64,000 nt of DNA from Ignavibacteriota bacterium. GTDB taxonomy: Bacteria; Bacteroidota; Ignavibacteria; SZUA-365. Numbering within the stretch: position 1 is the stretch's first letter; the number at the start of each line of letters is the position of its first letter. The notes beneath the pieces were generated by a model. That model had not been told where the DNA came from. It did not search any database and saw only the letters and a program-made list of their open reading frames with translations. The DNA is taken from NCBI GenBank assembly GCA_016218045.1, contig JACRFB010000013.1:62001-126000 (forward strand), written 5' to 3'. A program made the translations under genes and the position numbers. Positions 24,589 to 34,031 of the stretch are shown in pieces.

Positions 24589-25362
24589 ATGAAAGAACGC
24601 GAACAAAACCGGCTGAACATGTACAAGGCAGTGCAGAACTTCCTTGCCGAGAACCAGGCGACCACCGCCACAGTGCCCGCCTTTGCCGAGATCATCCGCA
24701 ACTTCGATGCGCGCATCGCCGCCATCGAGGATGCAGCGGTGACACACGCAACAGCGACGCTTGGAAAAACCGACAGGAAACACGACGCCGAACAAAATCT
24801 GATTGCGCTGCTGTTGCGCATCAAAGCAGCGGCCTACGCCTGTGCGCGGACCACGGGAAACCATGAAGTGCGCGCCGCCACCGCGCTGTCGGAATCGGAA
24901 CTCCGACACCTGCGTGACAGCGAGTTGCTCCGTGTCGCGGGCATCATTACAGATCACGCATCCTCGATTCCTGGCATCGACCGCTTCGGCGGGACGCCGG
25001 AATTGCTGGCCGCCGTGCGTGAGGCAATCTCCGCGTTCTCGTCGGCGCTCAACACCCGCGAGGCCAGTGTCAAACACCGCACAGTGACGCGGTCGGATCT
25101 CAGCGAGTTGTTCCGCGATGCGGAGGAGACACTCGCCGAGGATCTCGATTCTCTCGTCGAACTGTTCCGCGATGACGATCCGGTCTTCTACGACAGTTAC
25201 CACGCCGCTCGAATCGCCCGCGCGGTAATGTCCAAAACTCGCAACGGCAACGGACTCCCTGAAGCCACGGCTGCACCGGGCGTCTCGGCATCCGTCACTA
25301 CACCAACAAACGTCCAACCGCCTGCCATCACATCGGCAGTGGGTACACCCGCAACCGTGTAA
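24589..25362 (+). CDS. Conserved hypothetical protein of a Bacteroidota family (257 aa)
   Basis: Cytoplasmic helical protein. ATG 24589 has AGAAGGA eight bases upstream, which decides the start over the longer frame from 24490. It opens with REQNRLNMYKAVQNFLAENQ, continues with an array of amphipathic helices (EIIRNFDARIAAIEDAAV, LLLRIKAAAYACARTTGN) and ends with an Ala/Pro/Thr tail. I know similar proteins in many Bacteroidota genomes starting 'NRLxMYLxVQxFL', with no assigned function. There are no membrane segments or catalytic motifs. It is a single gene ended by a strong hairpin terminator. Confidence 0.7.
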   Translation: MKEREQNRLNMYKAVQNFLAENQATTATVPAFAEIIRNFDARIAAIEDAAVTHATATLGKTDRKHDAEQNLIALLLRIKAAAYACARTTGNHEVRAATALSESELRHLRDSELLRVAGIITDHASSIPGIDRFGGTPELLAAVREAISAFSSALNTREASVKHRTVTRSDLSELFRDAEETLAEDLDSLVELFRDDDPVFYDSYHAARIARAVMSKTRNGNGLPEATAAPGVSASVTTPTNVQPPAITSAVGTPATV

Positions 25363-25423
25363 AATCTCGGATCGACGAATCACCGCCGCGCGGCCAGGGG
25401 AAACCGCCGGAGACGCAGCATCA

Positions 25424-25479
25424 TAGGGAGATGGGGACAGGGAGATAGGGAGAACGTTGTAGGGAGATGGGGAGAGAGT
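25424..25479. repeat. Heptamer tandem tract (8 units, purine strand)
   Basis: Eight 7-bp units TAGGGAG, ATGGGGA, CAGGGAG, ATAGGGA, GAACGTT, GTAGGGA, GATGGGG, AGAGAGT lie just before the terminator between two convergent genes. It belongs to the same family as the other tracts, here in the opposite orientation. Confidence 0.65.
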
Positions 25480-25486
25480 GGAACAG

Positions 25487-25522
25487 CACAGCGGAGCCCG
25501 ACGGGGCTCCGCTGTGATTTTT
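25487..25522 (+). terminator. Intrinsic terminator between convergent genes
   Basis: A 13-bp perfect stem CACAGCGGAGCCC / GGGCTCCGCTGTG with a 4-base loop is followed by ATTTTT on the plus strand. It ends the hypothetical gene at 24589 and could also serve the minus-strand gene stopping at 25534. Confidence 0.9.
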
Positions 25523-25533
25523 CCGGGAAGTCA

Positions 25534-26487
25534 TCAGCGGATGTTTGGATCACTGCCCTTTGGGACAAGAAGTTTCCGCCCTGAACCGTCGGGATTCATT
25601 TCCCACAGCGCAGGAGTGCTCCCTGGTACTGACGACATGTTCATGAATACAATTTTTTTCAAGTCCTGGGTATAAGCCGGCGCATAGTCGAGACTTCCTT
25701 GGGCCTTTCCTGCCGAGAGATCGGTTTTCCCATTTCCATCAAGTGTAATCGTGAAGATATGCGTGTCGAGCTGACGTCCGCTCGTTTCTTCGTGACCGGA
25801 AACATCGTACATGTACGCGATCCTGCTGCCGTCAGGCAGGAAAGCACCTAGATGCATGGCTCCGGGTTCGTCGTTCACGATCAGAGTGGGTGAACTGCCA
25901 TCGGCATTGAGAACATAAAGTTCCGAGTCGTACGCCCACGGGCCCTGTGTGAAAACAGCGATCCGGTCACCATTGGGAGAGCAACGGACGCCGCTCAGGT
26001 TTCGCCCCTGTGGCGCTGTATAGAGCACACTTTCCTGTGATCCGTCGGAGTTGCAGCGCATGAGCTTGTCGGAGCGTGTAAATAAAATTCGCCCATCAGG
26101 CATCCAATCAGCGACACCGCCGCTGGTCCCGTATTGACCTCCGAGCGTCCCACCGGTGGTCACCTGGGTAACATTCTTCCCGTCCATGCCCATGGTGTAC
26201 ACTTCGTACGAATCGCTCCGTTTCGAAACAAAGGCGATGCGCGATTTCGAGGCGTTGATGCGTGGACAGTAATCTTCCGCCGAGTTGTTTGTCAGTCGTG
26301 TCTTTCCACTTCCGTCAGTGTTCGCGATGTAGATTTCGAAATTGCCGTCTTCGTCCGAGACGTACACGAGCTTCTGCGTTGAAGTACCCGGTTTCACCGG
26401 ATCGTCGTCCTTGCTACACCCCCCGACGAGAACAAGTATCCCAATCAGGCAGAAACTTTCGAAGATGTGCGCGAACGAGGCTTTCAT
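25534..26487 (-). CDS. TolB-like beta-propeller lipoprotein (317 aa)
   Basis: Envelope lipoprotein. The signal peptide ends in the lipobox LVGGC with Cys24 followed by SKDDD. The mature protein consists of WD40-like PD40 repeats typical of TolB-type propellers: LVYVSDEDGNFEIYIANTDG, SRIAFVSKRSDSYEVYTMGM, ADWMPDGRILFTRSD, SPNGDRIAVFTQG, LPDGSRIAYMYD and KKIVFMNMSS. These form a six-bladed propeller likely to bind a peptide or protein. It lacks the N-terminal domain of true TolB, so it is not the Tol-Pal subunit. It is a single gene with AAGGAG seven bases before the ATG. Confidence 0.8.
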   Translation of the reverse strand: MKASFAHIFESFCLIGILVLVGGCSKDDDPVKPGTSTQKLVYVSDEDGNFEIYIANTDGSGKTRLTNNSAEDYCPRINASKSRIAFVSKRSDSYEVYTMGMDGKNVTQVTTGGTLGGQYGTSGGVADWMPDGRILFTRSDKLMRCNSDGSQESVLYTAPQGRNLSGVRCSPNGDRIAVFTQGPWAYDSELYVLNADGSSPTLIVNDEPGAMHLGAFLPDGSRIAYMYDVSGHEETSGRQLDTHIFTITLDGNGKTDLSAGKAQGSLDYAPAYTQDLKKIVFMNMSSVPGSTPALWEMNPDGSGRKLLVPKGSDPNIR

Positions 26488-26789
26488 CGCGGTGCTCCTT
26501 CATTGTTGGTCATTGCGTTCAAGTACTGGAAACTGTACCAACAAACGTGCACGGGTGCAGAATCTGCTGCTATGGTATCTCAACGAGCCGTTTCCAGGAG
26601 ACGCGAGTACGCTGTTTTTCGAATGGTGCCATGCGGGAGAGCACACAGTGATTTTTTTCTGCACCCGTCATGGTTTGCTCCTATAGGTTCAAGACAGCCC
26701 TTTCGTGTGACCATCGAAAAGACCCTCTTTGAGTCCACCCCCGCATCGATTAGTCACTGATCATCCACATCCTGAACTCGGGAGATGAC
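26488..26789. other. Divergent intergenic region
   Basis: About 300 bp between the divergent TolB-like gene and the 2000-residue protein gene. It should hold both promoters, but I could not identify clear -35/-10 or -33/-7 pairs. The short frames present have no support. GGAG at 26781-26784 is the ribosome site of the plus-strand gene. Confidence 0.5.
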
Positions 26790-29700
26790 ATGTGTACACC
26801 TCGTTTTGTTCTTATCTTCCTCATGGTTTCGGCAACGAGTCTCGCTCAGATACCGACGAACGGGCTCGTCGCGTATTACCCGTTTAATGGAAACGCAGCC
26901 GATGAAAGCGGATATGGAAACCATGGCACGATTCATGGAGCAACTCCATCCACGGATCGGTTCGGTAATCCGAACAAAGCATATCTATTCAACGGGACAT
27001 CGAATTATATTGAATGCGGATTGATGACAAACATAAATTCGCAATTCACGAATGAGATCACCGTTTCAGCGTGGGTGTTTTTCGAAAATGTCAGCGGAAA
27101 TCAATTCGTTGCGGGGAAATGGGGAACGGGCGGCAAATCTGCTGTTTCTTATTACATAGGCAAAGACGCGGCAAACCGAGTGATATTTAATGTTGATTGG
27201 GATGCGGCAACAGAAGCGAAAGCTGTGTATCCTTTTGTGACTGGAAGGTGGTATCATCTCCTCGGTAAAGCAAATGCTTCTGGCGTCTATGTCTACGTAG
27301 ATGGATCTCAGGTTGCTGCATCTCCAAGCGGCATTTCCTATGTCAACGTCGGGTCTCAACCCTTTAGAATTGGGTATGAGACCTCTGCAGCAAGCAGCTA
27401 TTTCAACGGTAAAATTGATGATGTACGTCTGTACAGTCGTTCCCTGATACAATCAGAGATTCTGGCGTTAGCCAATGAAACGGCTTCAACCGTTCCGACA
27501 GGAGGTTTGGTGGCATGGTACCCCTTCAACGGGAACGCTGCGGATGAGAGTGGCAATGGATGGCATGGGACAGTCAACGGTGCAATACTAACAAATGACC
27601 GGCTAGGAAGAACCGGTAAGGCCTATGAATTCAATAGCGGAGCAGCTCAAACTATCGATACACAGTATCCTTGTATTCTAGGAAGTGCTGAACGGTCGTT
27701 CTCCTTCTGGCAGACTTCAGACAATACGACAGCAAGCCAAACAATGTCATATGGTGCCGGTGCAAGTCATCCCAGTGTACCAGGGTGTACATTTCTCATC
27801 TCTGTCATTCGTGCGAATGCAACACAAATAGGGGTAGGTATTGATCTACGGCATGGTGGAGTGCAATATCTTGTGGATGACATAGGGTCGGGTTGGCATC
27901 ACTACTGTGTGGTCGTTCCTGCAATGGCACAACCCAGAACACGCGATGTGAAGGTATATAGGGATGGGACGCTATTGACGAATGAAGGCAGCATGTGGGG
28001 AGACGTTCCTGTTAACACACTTGCCGGTGCCAACCTGCGCTTCGGTCAATTTATTAATAGCGCAAACTTTGGAGCGAAACTGGACGACATCCGGATCTAC
28101 AATCGCGCCCTATCCACAGCGGAAATCCAGGCCCTGAGCAACGAAGGAAGCGGCACAACAAATCCCATGGCTGCACCGAACCTCCTAGAAGCAACTGCAC
28201 GCAGTCATGCAGAAGTCTTCCTCCGCTGGTCGGACAACGCAACTGCCGAGGACAATTACGAGGTGGAGCGCCGCCTCGTGGGTGGCAATTGGCAGAAGAT
28301 CGCCACGCTCCCTGCAAACAGCTCGGAGCATCTCGACAACACCGGCCTGCAGGCCACAACGATCTATCAGTATCAGGTGCGCGCGACAAAGGGAACGACA
28401 TTCTCCGCGTACTCGAATATCAGAACCGTGACAACACTCAAGCAGGTCGCCGGTTCCATGACGTTTAAGGTGCGCGACTCGGTGACAAAAAATCCTATCG
28501 AAGGTGCTACTGTGTACCTCCTCGACGCCCAGTACGCAGTGAAACAGACGCCCCTCGAAACGGGTACAACCGGACCCGATGGTTCCATCACACTCCCGAC
28601 ACCTCCACGTGTGATCATGGCGGCGGAGAACTACGCCATCCGTGTGGAGAAAAGCGGTTTCGACACGCATCTGCCTGTCTACATGTTCGGAAGCGCGCTT
28701 GTGCAAACACAGTTCGTCGATTTGAAACCTCGCATCATCGCACCGAAGTGGGTGGGAATCGAAGACGAATGCAAAGGGACGGGGTCAGTACTGTTTACCT
28801 GGTCGCACTCGGCGCCGCAAGCGATTACCGGCTTCCTTATCGAGATCGGCGAGAATGGGAAAAACTGGCGACCGCTGGTGACAGCGATCGGCCCCGGAGA
28901 AACGATGCGCTCGGTGCAGGCAATACCTGCAGGAAAACATGATTACAGAATCTTCGCGCTTCGCGGCACGCTGCGTTCCTCCGCGCCCGTGCTGACACAT
29001 GACCATCTGCCTGTACCGCCGCAGCCGAAGGATTTCCAACTTTCGTGGGATTACACGAAGCCCGATGAGGTGATAGTGTCGTGGCCAGTACCACCTACGG
29101 GAATCTGCAGCGTTAAAGTCGAATATTATAACAATGCTGTCACAAAGTGGATCGAAATTTACAAGGGAATAGCAAACACATCATTGAGTACAATTTTTCA
29201 GGATCAGACAATTACCAAAGACCGTTGGTACTACTTCAGGTTATCATTCGGTAACGATCTGCACTGGTCAAAGCCCTTGGAAAAAATCTTGTCAACCTAC
29301 AAATACACATACGACGTGGATGTTGAAGTTAAGATGGGTAATTCCTCTCAAACTATTCCGGGTGCAACAGTCCGAGTCTATGGATCAAAAAATGGTCCCG
29401 ATGCCGGGAAGCTCATTCGCACGGGAACATCTGATCCAAATGGCAAGATTCTCTTTCGGGGAATTCCCGACAATGCTGAATTCGAGGCGGAGAAGATTGT
29501 GTTCTCAAAGCCAGGGTGGAGAAATCCCTCGTCAGCACGAAACTTGTATAGCATTTACGCGGATTCAAGAATACTAGTCAGTATGCCCAATGGTAGCTTT
29601 GAGTACGCAAGAAAACCGTTCACAGCCGCGATAGATGGTGGTTTAATTACCTTATCACTTGCACAGCCCATTATTCGATATAATCTTTGTGTTTTCGTTC

Positions 29701-32700
29701 AGCGTGATCTCTCAACCGTTATGGGTAGCTATCTGCCTCGACTTAATTCTTCATTCAACGAGGTATCAAAACAATTGTTCGAGCTCTCAGATGGCCAAAT
29801 ACAAATCGACAGCGTTTTCGTCTTCGACAAACAGGATCCACCTCGAACAAACGGTAACGCGCAAAAATGTGATATATATTTATTTGAGACCGGGAAACTT
29901 CCGACCGGATGGAGGGTGCAAGGAGATTTGGGCGGTGCATATCAGAGTAAACCACTGTTCGGTCTATCTGGGCTCTCCGACGGCCAGATATGGATTAGTG
30001 AAGAAATTCCTGACCTTCCCTCGAGTAACGTAAGCAGTGCTAGCAGTTGGAATTCAGTGATGTACGGTTCTGCTGTAGCGCATGAAATCTGTCATTACGC
30101 TCTTGAGCTTGATGATGAATACGATAATATCTTAAATAGCATCCAAAAAATCATCCATCAATGCCCATCAAACATATATCCCGAACTCGGTGCGATGGAA
30201 CACTACGGCAAAAGATATCTCTCTAATAAAAGTCATTACCCGGATATGTCGACAATCAATAACGCTTGCTATACGAGCCAGTGGCATAGGTACAAGCAAC
30301 CCTGCTGGGGAACACTATCTGCTCTCCTTTCTCGTTTACTAGCACAAGTTCCAGGAAACTCCACAGCTCCATGGTTGAAATTCAGCGTTCCGGTCAATCC
30401 CTTAACAACACCACCATATGCACCTGGTAGAGCCACCATCCACCGAGTAGGTCCAGCACACAATCATACTATCGTATTCAAGTATGAAGGACGTTCACCT
30501 TTTTCTCCTGACGAAATCTCCCAAAATCTCGTCCGACGAAACAATAGTCCCACCGAATTCCGTAATAAATCGTTATCTAAGCCATTCTCGAACAGTGGAT
30601 TAGTCCTCGATGCAGGTATCCACCGCATGAACGACACGATCATGCTGACTTTTCATAATGAAAATTCGTCAGCGAACAGAACGATTGTCTCGGCGTATCT
30701 CGAGGGATCTGGAGTAACATGCAATGCATCTATCAAAAATGAAATAAGTCATGTTTCTATGTTGTTTGCAATACCCATATCTGAGTATACTCTCTATGGT
30801 CAAGGTAGCATGTCATGCATTTCGTCGATTGATGGTGGGACAGATACAACTCACGTTCATTACACCATCGGTTTTCTCCCAACTATGTCACCGTCTGTAA
30901 CATATACGATCGCGCCGGACGGAGAACACGGCACACAATACATCGTGCGCGACATAATATCGAATCAATATGTGCTTCAGTATGATCAATTTACTTTAGC
31001 TGAAGTGAATGATTCTCTGATACAGCTCTCCTATCCAACAGCATTCCGGCTTGAGAAAGATGCGATTCTATCCTTCTCTTGCCGGATCGTTCTCCCGATC
31101 AGGCGCACTCTCCTAGGCATCGACATGACCACCCTCGCCATCCATCGCTACGATTCCACGTCGGGAAGTTGGGTGCGGCTTGCAGATTCCTACATGTACC
31201 CCGGAGGGCAACAGATAACCGCAACGTCGGACCGGACAGGTATCTTCTGCGTCTTCGCACCCGGCTTTTCAAGCGACGCCACACCTCCCGCTGCAGTGGA
31301 CGATGCGACCGCTGCGACGGACTCGATACCAGGAGGCGTACGGTACAGCTTTACCGCACCGGGTGATGACGACTTGTCGGGCACCGCATATATCTATGAG
31401 GTCCGGTATGCGACGGAACCGATCGACGAAGATACATGGGCGAGCGCGATTCCGCTTCCGGTATACACACGTCCGGCTGCAGCAGGAACAGTGGAGCAGC
31501 TCACCTTCACCATGCCTCAGCCAGGGGTCACCTACCACTTCGCGATGAAGACCACGGACGAGTCTGGAAATGTCTCGGCCCTGTCCAATGGGGCGGCGGC
31601 GGAGAGTGGTTTAATACGCACGGGCAATCACCGTCCGTCGCTGCTGGCTTCTCCTCGCAGTCGCACGCTGCAGGAGTTGCAGCCCTACGCCGAGGTGGTG
31701 ATTGCGGAGGATCGCGACGGCGACGCGCTTTCGATGAGCGGACATCGTCTCCCTCCCGGCGCGCGGATCGATTCCACCGGGTATAACGAGTGGACGCTCC
31801 GCTGGACTCCGACCGTCTCACAGGCAGGCGTATACCCGAACATTAGCATTGTGGTTACGGACGGTGTCGATGCCGATTCCGCATCCTTCATGCTGACGGT
31901 TACCGATGTCAATCAGCGTCCCGTCTTTGCAGTCGCATCGAGTGACACCACCATTAGCGAGATGCAGCATCTCTCGCTCGCGGTCCGCGCACATGATCCG
32001 GAAGGCGCCGCCCTCACGTACCGCGCGCCCACCATCCCCTCAGGTGCAACGTACGACGCAGCCACTTCGACTTTCGAATGGACCCCTTCGTACGAGCAGG
32101 CGGGCCCCTATACCGGAATCCGCATCATCGCTTCCGACGGTGCTGCGGAAGACACTGCGACTCTTTCCATCACGGTTCTGAATGTCAACCGCGCGCCGAG
32201 TTCATTCTCGCTCATCGCTCCGGTGGAAAAGGACACAGTACAACCGAAGCAGACGCCCATCAGCATTGTCTTTTCCTGGCAGCCGTCTACAGATCCTGAC
32301 AAAGACCCGGTGCGATACCGTTTCCTCCTGCGTGATCCTTTGTCGGTGATGCTGCGTGACACGGTTGTGTTGCTGCCATCTGTGACAGTCACCGACGTGT
32401 TCCAGGAGCAAAACAGATACACCTGGTCGGTGACTGCGTCGGATGGAGCCGACTCAACAACGGCTACTTCGTTCTTTCATACGGGACGGGATTCAACAAC
32501 CTCGGTGGACAGGGATGTCGCTCAGGCAAACACGGTTTTTCTTGAACAAAACCACCCGAATCCTTTCTCGAGCAGCACAACGGTCGTATACCGCACCGCA
32601 TCGGCACACATGGTCAGCATCTTCGTGTACGATCTGCTCGGTCGTAACGTGGCGACTCTCTTCGATGGTGAATCCTCTCCGGGCTCTCATGCTGTCTTCT

Positions 32701-32792
32701 TCCACAGGGGATCGCTGCCTGCAGGGAACTACGTTATCCGCCTCGAATCCGATGGCCGGACCTCCACGCGCCTGATGTCGATTCTGCAGTAA
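26790..32792 (+). CDS. Giant modular T9SS surface protein with LamG, FN3 and HExxH region (2000 aa)
   Basis: Signal peptide at residues 1-19. Two LamG/concanavalin-like lectin domains lie at about 25-228 and 233-455, both with GLVAxYPFNGNAADESG and IDDVRLYSRSL / LDDIRIYNRAL. An FN3 domain is at about 458-553, and carboxypeptidase-regulatory-like domains start at about 556 and 843. The central region contains AVAHEICHYALELDDEYD, in which H1098-E-I-C-H1102 is an HExxH zinc motif followed by DE-Y as in M64-type metallopeptidases. Ig/cadherin-like putative repeats are at about 1613-1800 (LRWTPTVSQAGVYPNISIVV). The sorting domain begins near 1916 (FLEQNHPNPFSSSTTVVY, VYDLLGRNVATL). The protein is probably a surface adhesin with a possible protease module. 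The LamG and central parts are AT-richer than the ends. Confidence 0.8.
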   Translation: MCTPRFVLIFLMVSATSLAQIPTNGLVAYYPFNGNAADESGYGNHGTIHGATPSTDRFGNPNKAYLFNGTSNYIECGLMTNINSQFTNEITVSAWVFFENVSGNQFVAGKWGTGGKSAVSYYIGKDAANRVIFNVDWDAATEAKAVYPFVTGRWYHLLGKANASGVYVYVDGSQVAASPSGISYVNVGSQPFRIGYETSAASSYFNGKIDDVRLYSRSLIQSEILALANETASTVPTGGLVAWYPFNGNAADESGNGWHGTVNGAILTNDRLGRTGKAYEFNSGAAQTIDTQYPCILGSAERSFSFWQTSDNTTASQTMSYGAGASHPSVPGCTFLISVIRANATQIGVGIDLRHGGVQYLVDDIGSGWHHYCVVVPAMAQPRTRDVKVYRDGTLLTNEGSMWGDVPVNTLAGANLRFGQFINSANFGAKLDDIRIYNRALSTAEIQALSNEGSGTTNPMAAPNLLEATARSHAEVFLRWSDNATAEDNYEVERRLVGGNWQKIATLPANSSEHLDNTGLQATTIYQYQVRATKGTTFSAYSNIRTVTTLKQVAGSMTFKVRDSVTKNPIEGATVYLLDAQYAVKQTPLETGTTGPDGSITLPTPPRVIMAAENYAIRVEKSGFDTHLPVYMFGSALVQTQFVDLKPRIIAPKWVGIEDECKGTGSVLFTWSHSAPQAITGFLIEIGENGKNWRPLVTAIGPGETMRSVQAIPAGKHDYRIFALRGTLRSSAPVLTHDHLPVPPQPKDFQLSWDYTKPDEVIVSWPVPPTGICSVKVEYYNNAVTKWIEIYKGIANTSLSTIFQDQTITKDRWYYFRLSFGNDLHWSKPLEKILSTYKYTYDVDVEVKMGNSSQTIPGATVRVYGSKNGPDAGKLIRTGTSDPNGKILFRGIPDNAEFEAEKIVFSKPGWRNPSSARNLYSIYADSRILVSMPNGSFEYARKPFTAAIDGGLITLSLAQPIIRYNLCVFVQRDLSTVMGSYLPRLNSSFNEVSKQLFELSDGQIQIDSVFVFDKQDPPRTNGNAQKCDIYLFETGKLPTGWRVQGDLGGAYQSKPLFGLSGLSDGQIWISEEIPDLPSSNVSSASSWNSVMYGSAVAHEICHYALELDDEYDNILNSIQKIIHQCPSNIYPELGAMEHYGKRYLSNKSHYPDMSTINNACYTSQWHRYKQPCWGTLSALLSRLLAQVPGNSTAPWLKFSVPVNPLTTPPYAPGRATIHRVGPAHNHTIVFKYEGRSPFSPDEISQNLVRRNNSPTEFRNKSLSKPFSNSGLVLDAGIHRMNDTIMLTFHNENSSANRTIVSAYLEGSGVTCNASIKNEISHVSMLFAIPISEYTLYGQGSMSCISSIDGGTDTTHVHYTIGFLPTMSPSVTYTIAPDGEHGTQYIVRDIISNQYVLQYDQFTLAEVNDSLIQLSYPTAFRLEKDAILSFSCRIVLPIRRTLLGIDMTTLAIHRYDSTSGSWVRLADSYMYPGGQQITATSDRTGIFCVFAPGFSSDATPPAAVDDATAATDSIPGGVRYSFTAPGDDDLSGTAYIYEVRYATEPIDEDTWASAIPLPVYTRPAAAGTVEQLTFTMPQPGVTYHFAMKTTDESGNVSALSNGAAAESGLIRTGNHRPSLLASPRSRTLQELQPYAEVVIAEDRDGDALSMSGHRLPPGARIDSTGYNEWTLRWTPTVSQAGVYPNISIVVTDGVDADSASFMLTVTDVNQRPVFAVASSDTTISEMQHLSLAVRAHDPEGAALTYRAPTIPSGATYDAATSTFEWTPSYEQAGPYTGIRIIASDGAAEDTATLSITVLNVNRAPSSFSLIAPVEKDTVQPKQTPISIVFSWQPSTDPDKDPVRYRFLLRDPLSVMLRDTVVLLPSVTVTDVFQEQNRYTWSVTASDGADSTTATSFFHTGRDSTTSVDRDVAQANTVFLEQNHPNPFSSSTTVVYRTASAHMVSIFVYDLLGRNVATLFDGESSPGSHAVFFHRGSLPAGNYVIRLESDGRTSTRLMSILQ

Positions 32793-33137
32793 TCACATGG
32801 CTGTGATTCCAGCCTGACCCTTCATCGGTAACGCAGGATGGGCGATCGCTGACTCCCGAACCGTTTCATTCACCTCTTCGCACAATGCACCGGCACAACC
32901 TCGCATGAAATAACGCGATGTTGTGCCGGTTCCATTCCATACACACCGGACGTCTGAACGGCATGTCCTCTTTGGGCGAAATTTCACTGGCCTCGCGGTT
33001 TCCCTCCGTCCGTATTTCAGCACTTCGCCGCAATTGCAGGTATCTATGTAGGACTTCGGGATCCTTTTCACAGCGATCTGCAGTTCTCACACATCACTCC
33101 CGTCCCCCCCTCTCCCTCCACTCATTCAGGGATTCAC
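32793..33137. other. Intergenic region with hairpin
   Basis: About 345 bp with no supported gene. It contains an 11-bp inverted repeat ACCGGCACAAC (32889-32899) / GTTGTGCCGGT (32920-32930) with a further TCGC/GCGA pairing in the loop, but no T-run follows. This could be a weak terminator or a repeated structural element. Confidence 0.5.
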
Positions 33138-34019
33138 ATGGATACTTTCCATCCTCCCTCTGTACGCCTATGCACCGCCCTGTGGTGCTGGGGCATGGTC
33201 GTTTTTTTGAATCTGCTGCTGGCCCTGCCCACCGCCGCTCAGCCGTGTACGTCGTGCCCCGATTCGCTCGCTTTCTACGACAAGGTCGTGCGGCTGAAGG
33301 ACGGTGGCGTTATCAAGAACACAGAAGTCGGATACGAACGTGTCGAAGGCCAATACGAGCGCTACTTCATCAAGACACGCGATGGCGAGCTGATACGCCG
33401 CCTGCCGGCCGACATCCTCGTCATCGAATCACACGCGCGCACCTTCCTCCCGCCGCTGTACCAGCCCGTGCGGGCGGTGTACCCCTGCGACGACCGCCAG
33501 CGCGAGCGGCAGTGGTACTTCGTCGAACTGCGCGGATGGATGCTCCTCACCGGCGAGGATACCTCGCGGAATATCATCGGTCTCGAACCGACGACGTTCG
33601 GACCCGAGGCCGTCTTTGGCCTGCGCTTCGGGCGCTGGGGTGTCGGCATAGGTGGCGGATGGTTCCGCGCCCGCGACATCAACCGTTTTCCGCTCTTCCT
33701 CCACGGCCGCTACCAGCTTAGCTTGGACTGTTTCTCGCCTTTCCTCTATGTGCAGGCAGGCACGGTGTTCGACGACCAGTCGGGCGAGATGCTCGCCCTG
33801 AACACACTCTTCCACCCCGCACCCAAACTCGCGGGGCTGGGAATCGGCGTGGACTGGGCCGTTGCGTCGTGGCTCGATATTTCGGCCGACGTCGGCTACC
33901 GCTACATGCAGCTCCCGACCGAGGTGCCCTGCGACTGTTCCAACGCGCCCGATCAACGGGTGTCGGTGTATCACAACGAAAGCCACGGGCTGCTTGTGCG
34001 CCTGGGCGTCACTTTCTGA
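33138..34019 (+). CDS. Outer-membrane beta-barrel-like protein (293 aa)
   Basis: Exported protein with a long N-terminal region and a hydrophobic signal core (MVVFLNLLLALPTAAQ). The first mature part has CTSCPDSLAFYDKVVRLKDG and a short RxxPADILVIES strand segment, possibly periplasmic. From about residue 125 it forms alternating amphipathic strands (WYFVELRGWMLLTG, AVFGLRFGRWGVGIGGGWF, YQLSLDCFSPFLYVQAG, DISADVGYRYMQL) ending in LLVRLGVTF, a C-terminal aromatic as expected for BAM-inserted barrels. It heads a three-gene operon with a lipoprotein and a PorE-like protein, so it may be the outer-membrane member of that set. The family is not named. Confidence 0.65.
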   Translation: MDTFHPPSVRLCTALWCWGMVVFLNLLLALPTAAQPCTSCPDSLAFYDKVVRLKDGGVIKNTEVGYERVEGQYERYFIKTRDGELIRRLPADILVIESHARTFLPPLYQPVRAVYPCDDRQRERQWYFVELRGWMLLTGEDTSRNIIGLEPTTFGPEAVFGLRFGRWGVGIGGGWFRARDINRFPLFLHGRYQLSLDCFSPFLYVQAGTVFDDQSGEMLALNTLFHPAPKLAGLGIGVDWAVASWLDISADVGYRYMQLPTEVPCDCSNAPDQRVSVYHNESHGLLVRLGVTF

Positions 34020-34031
34020 GGAGATGACGGA

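Noticed and set aside
32889-32930. Strong terminator after the 2000-residue protein gene
   Set aside because: The stem is good, but there is no T-run on either strand and the loop is 20 nt, so it is listed only as a hairpin.
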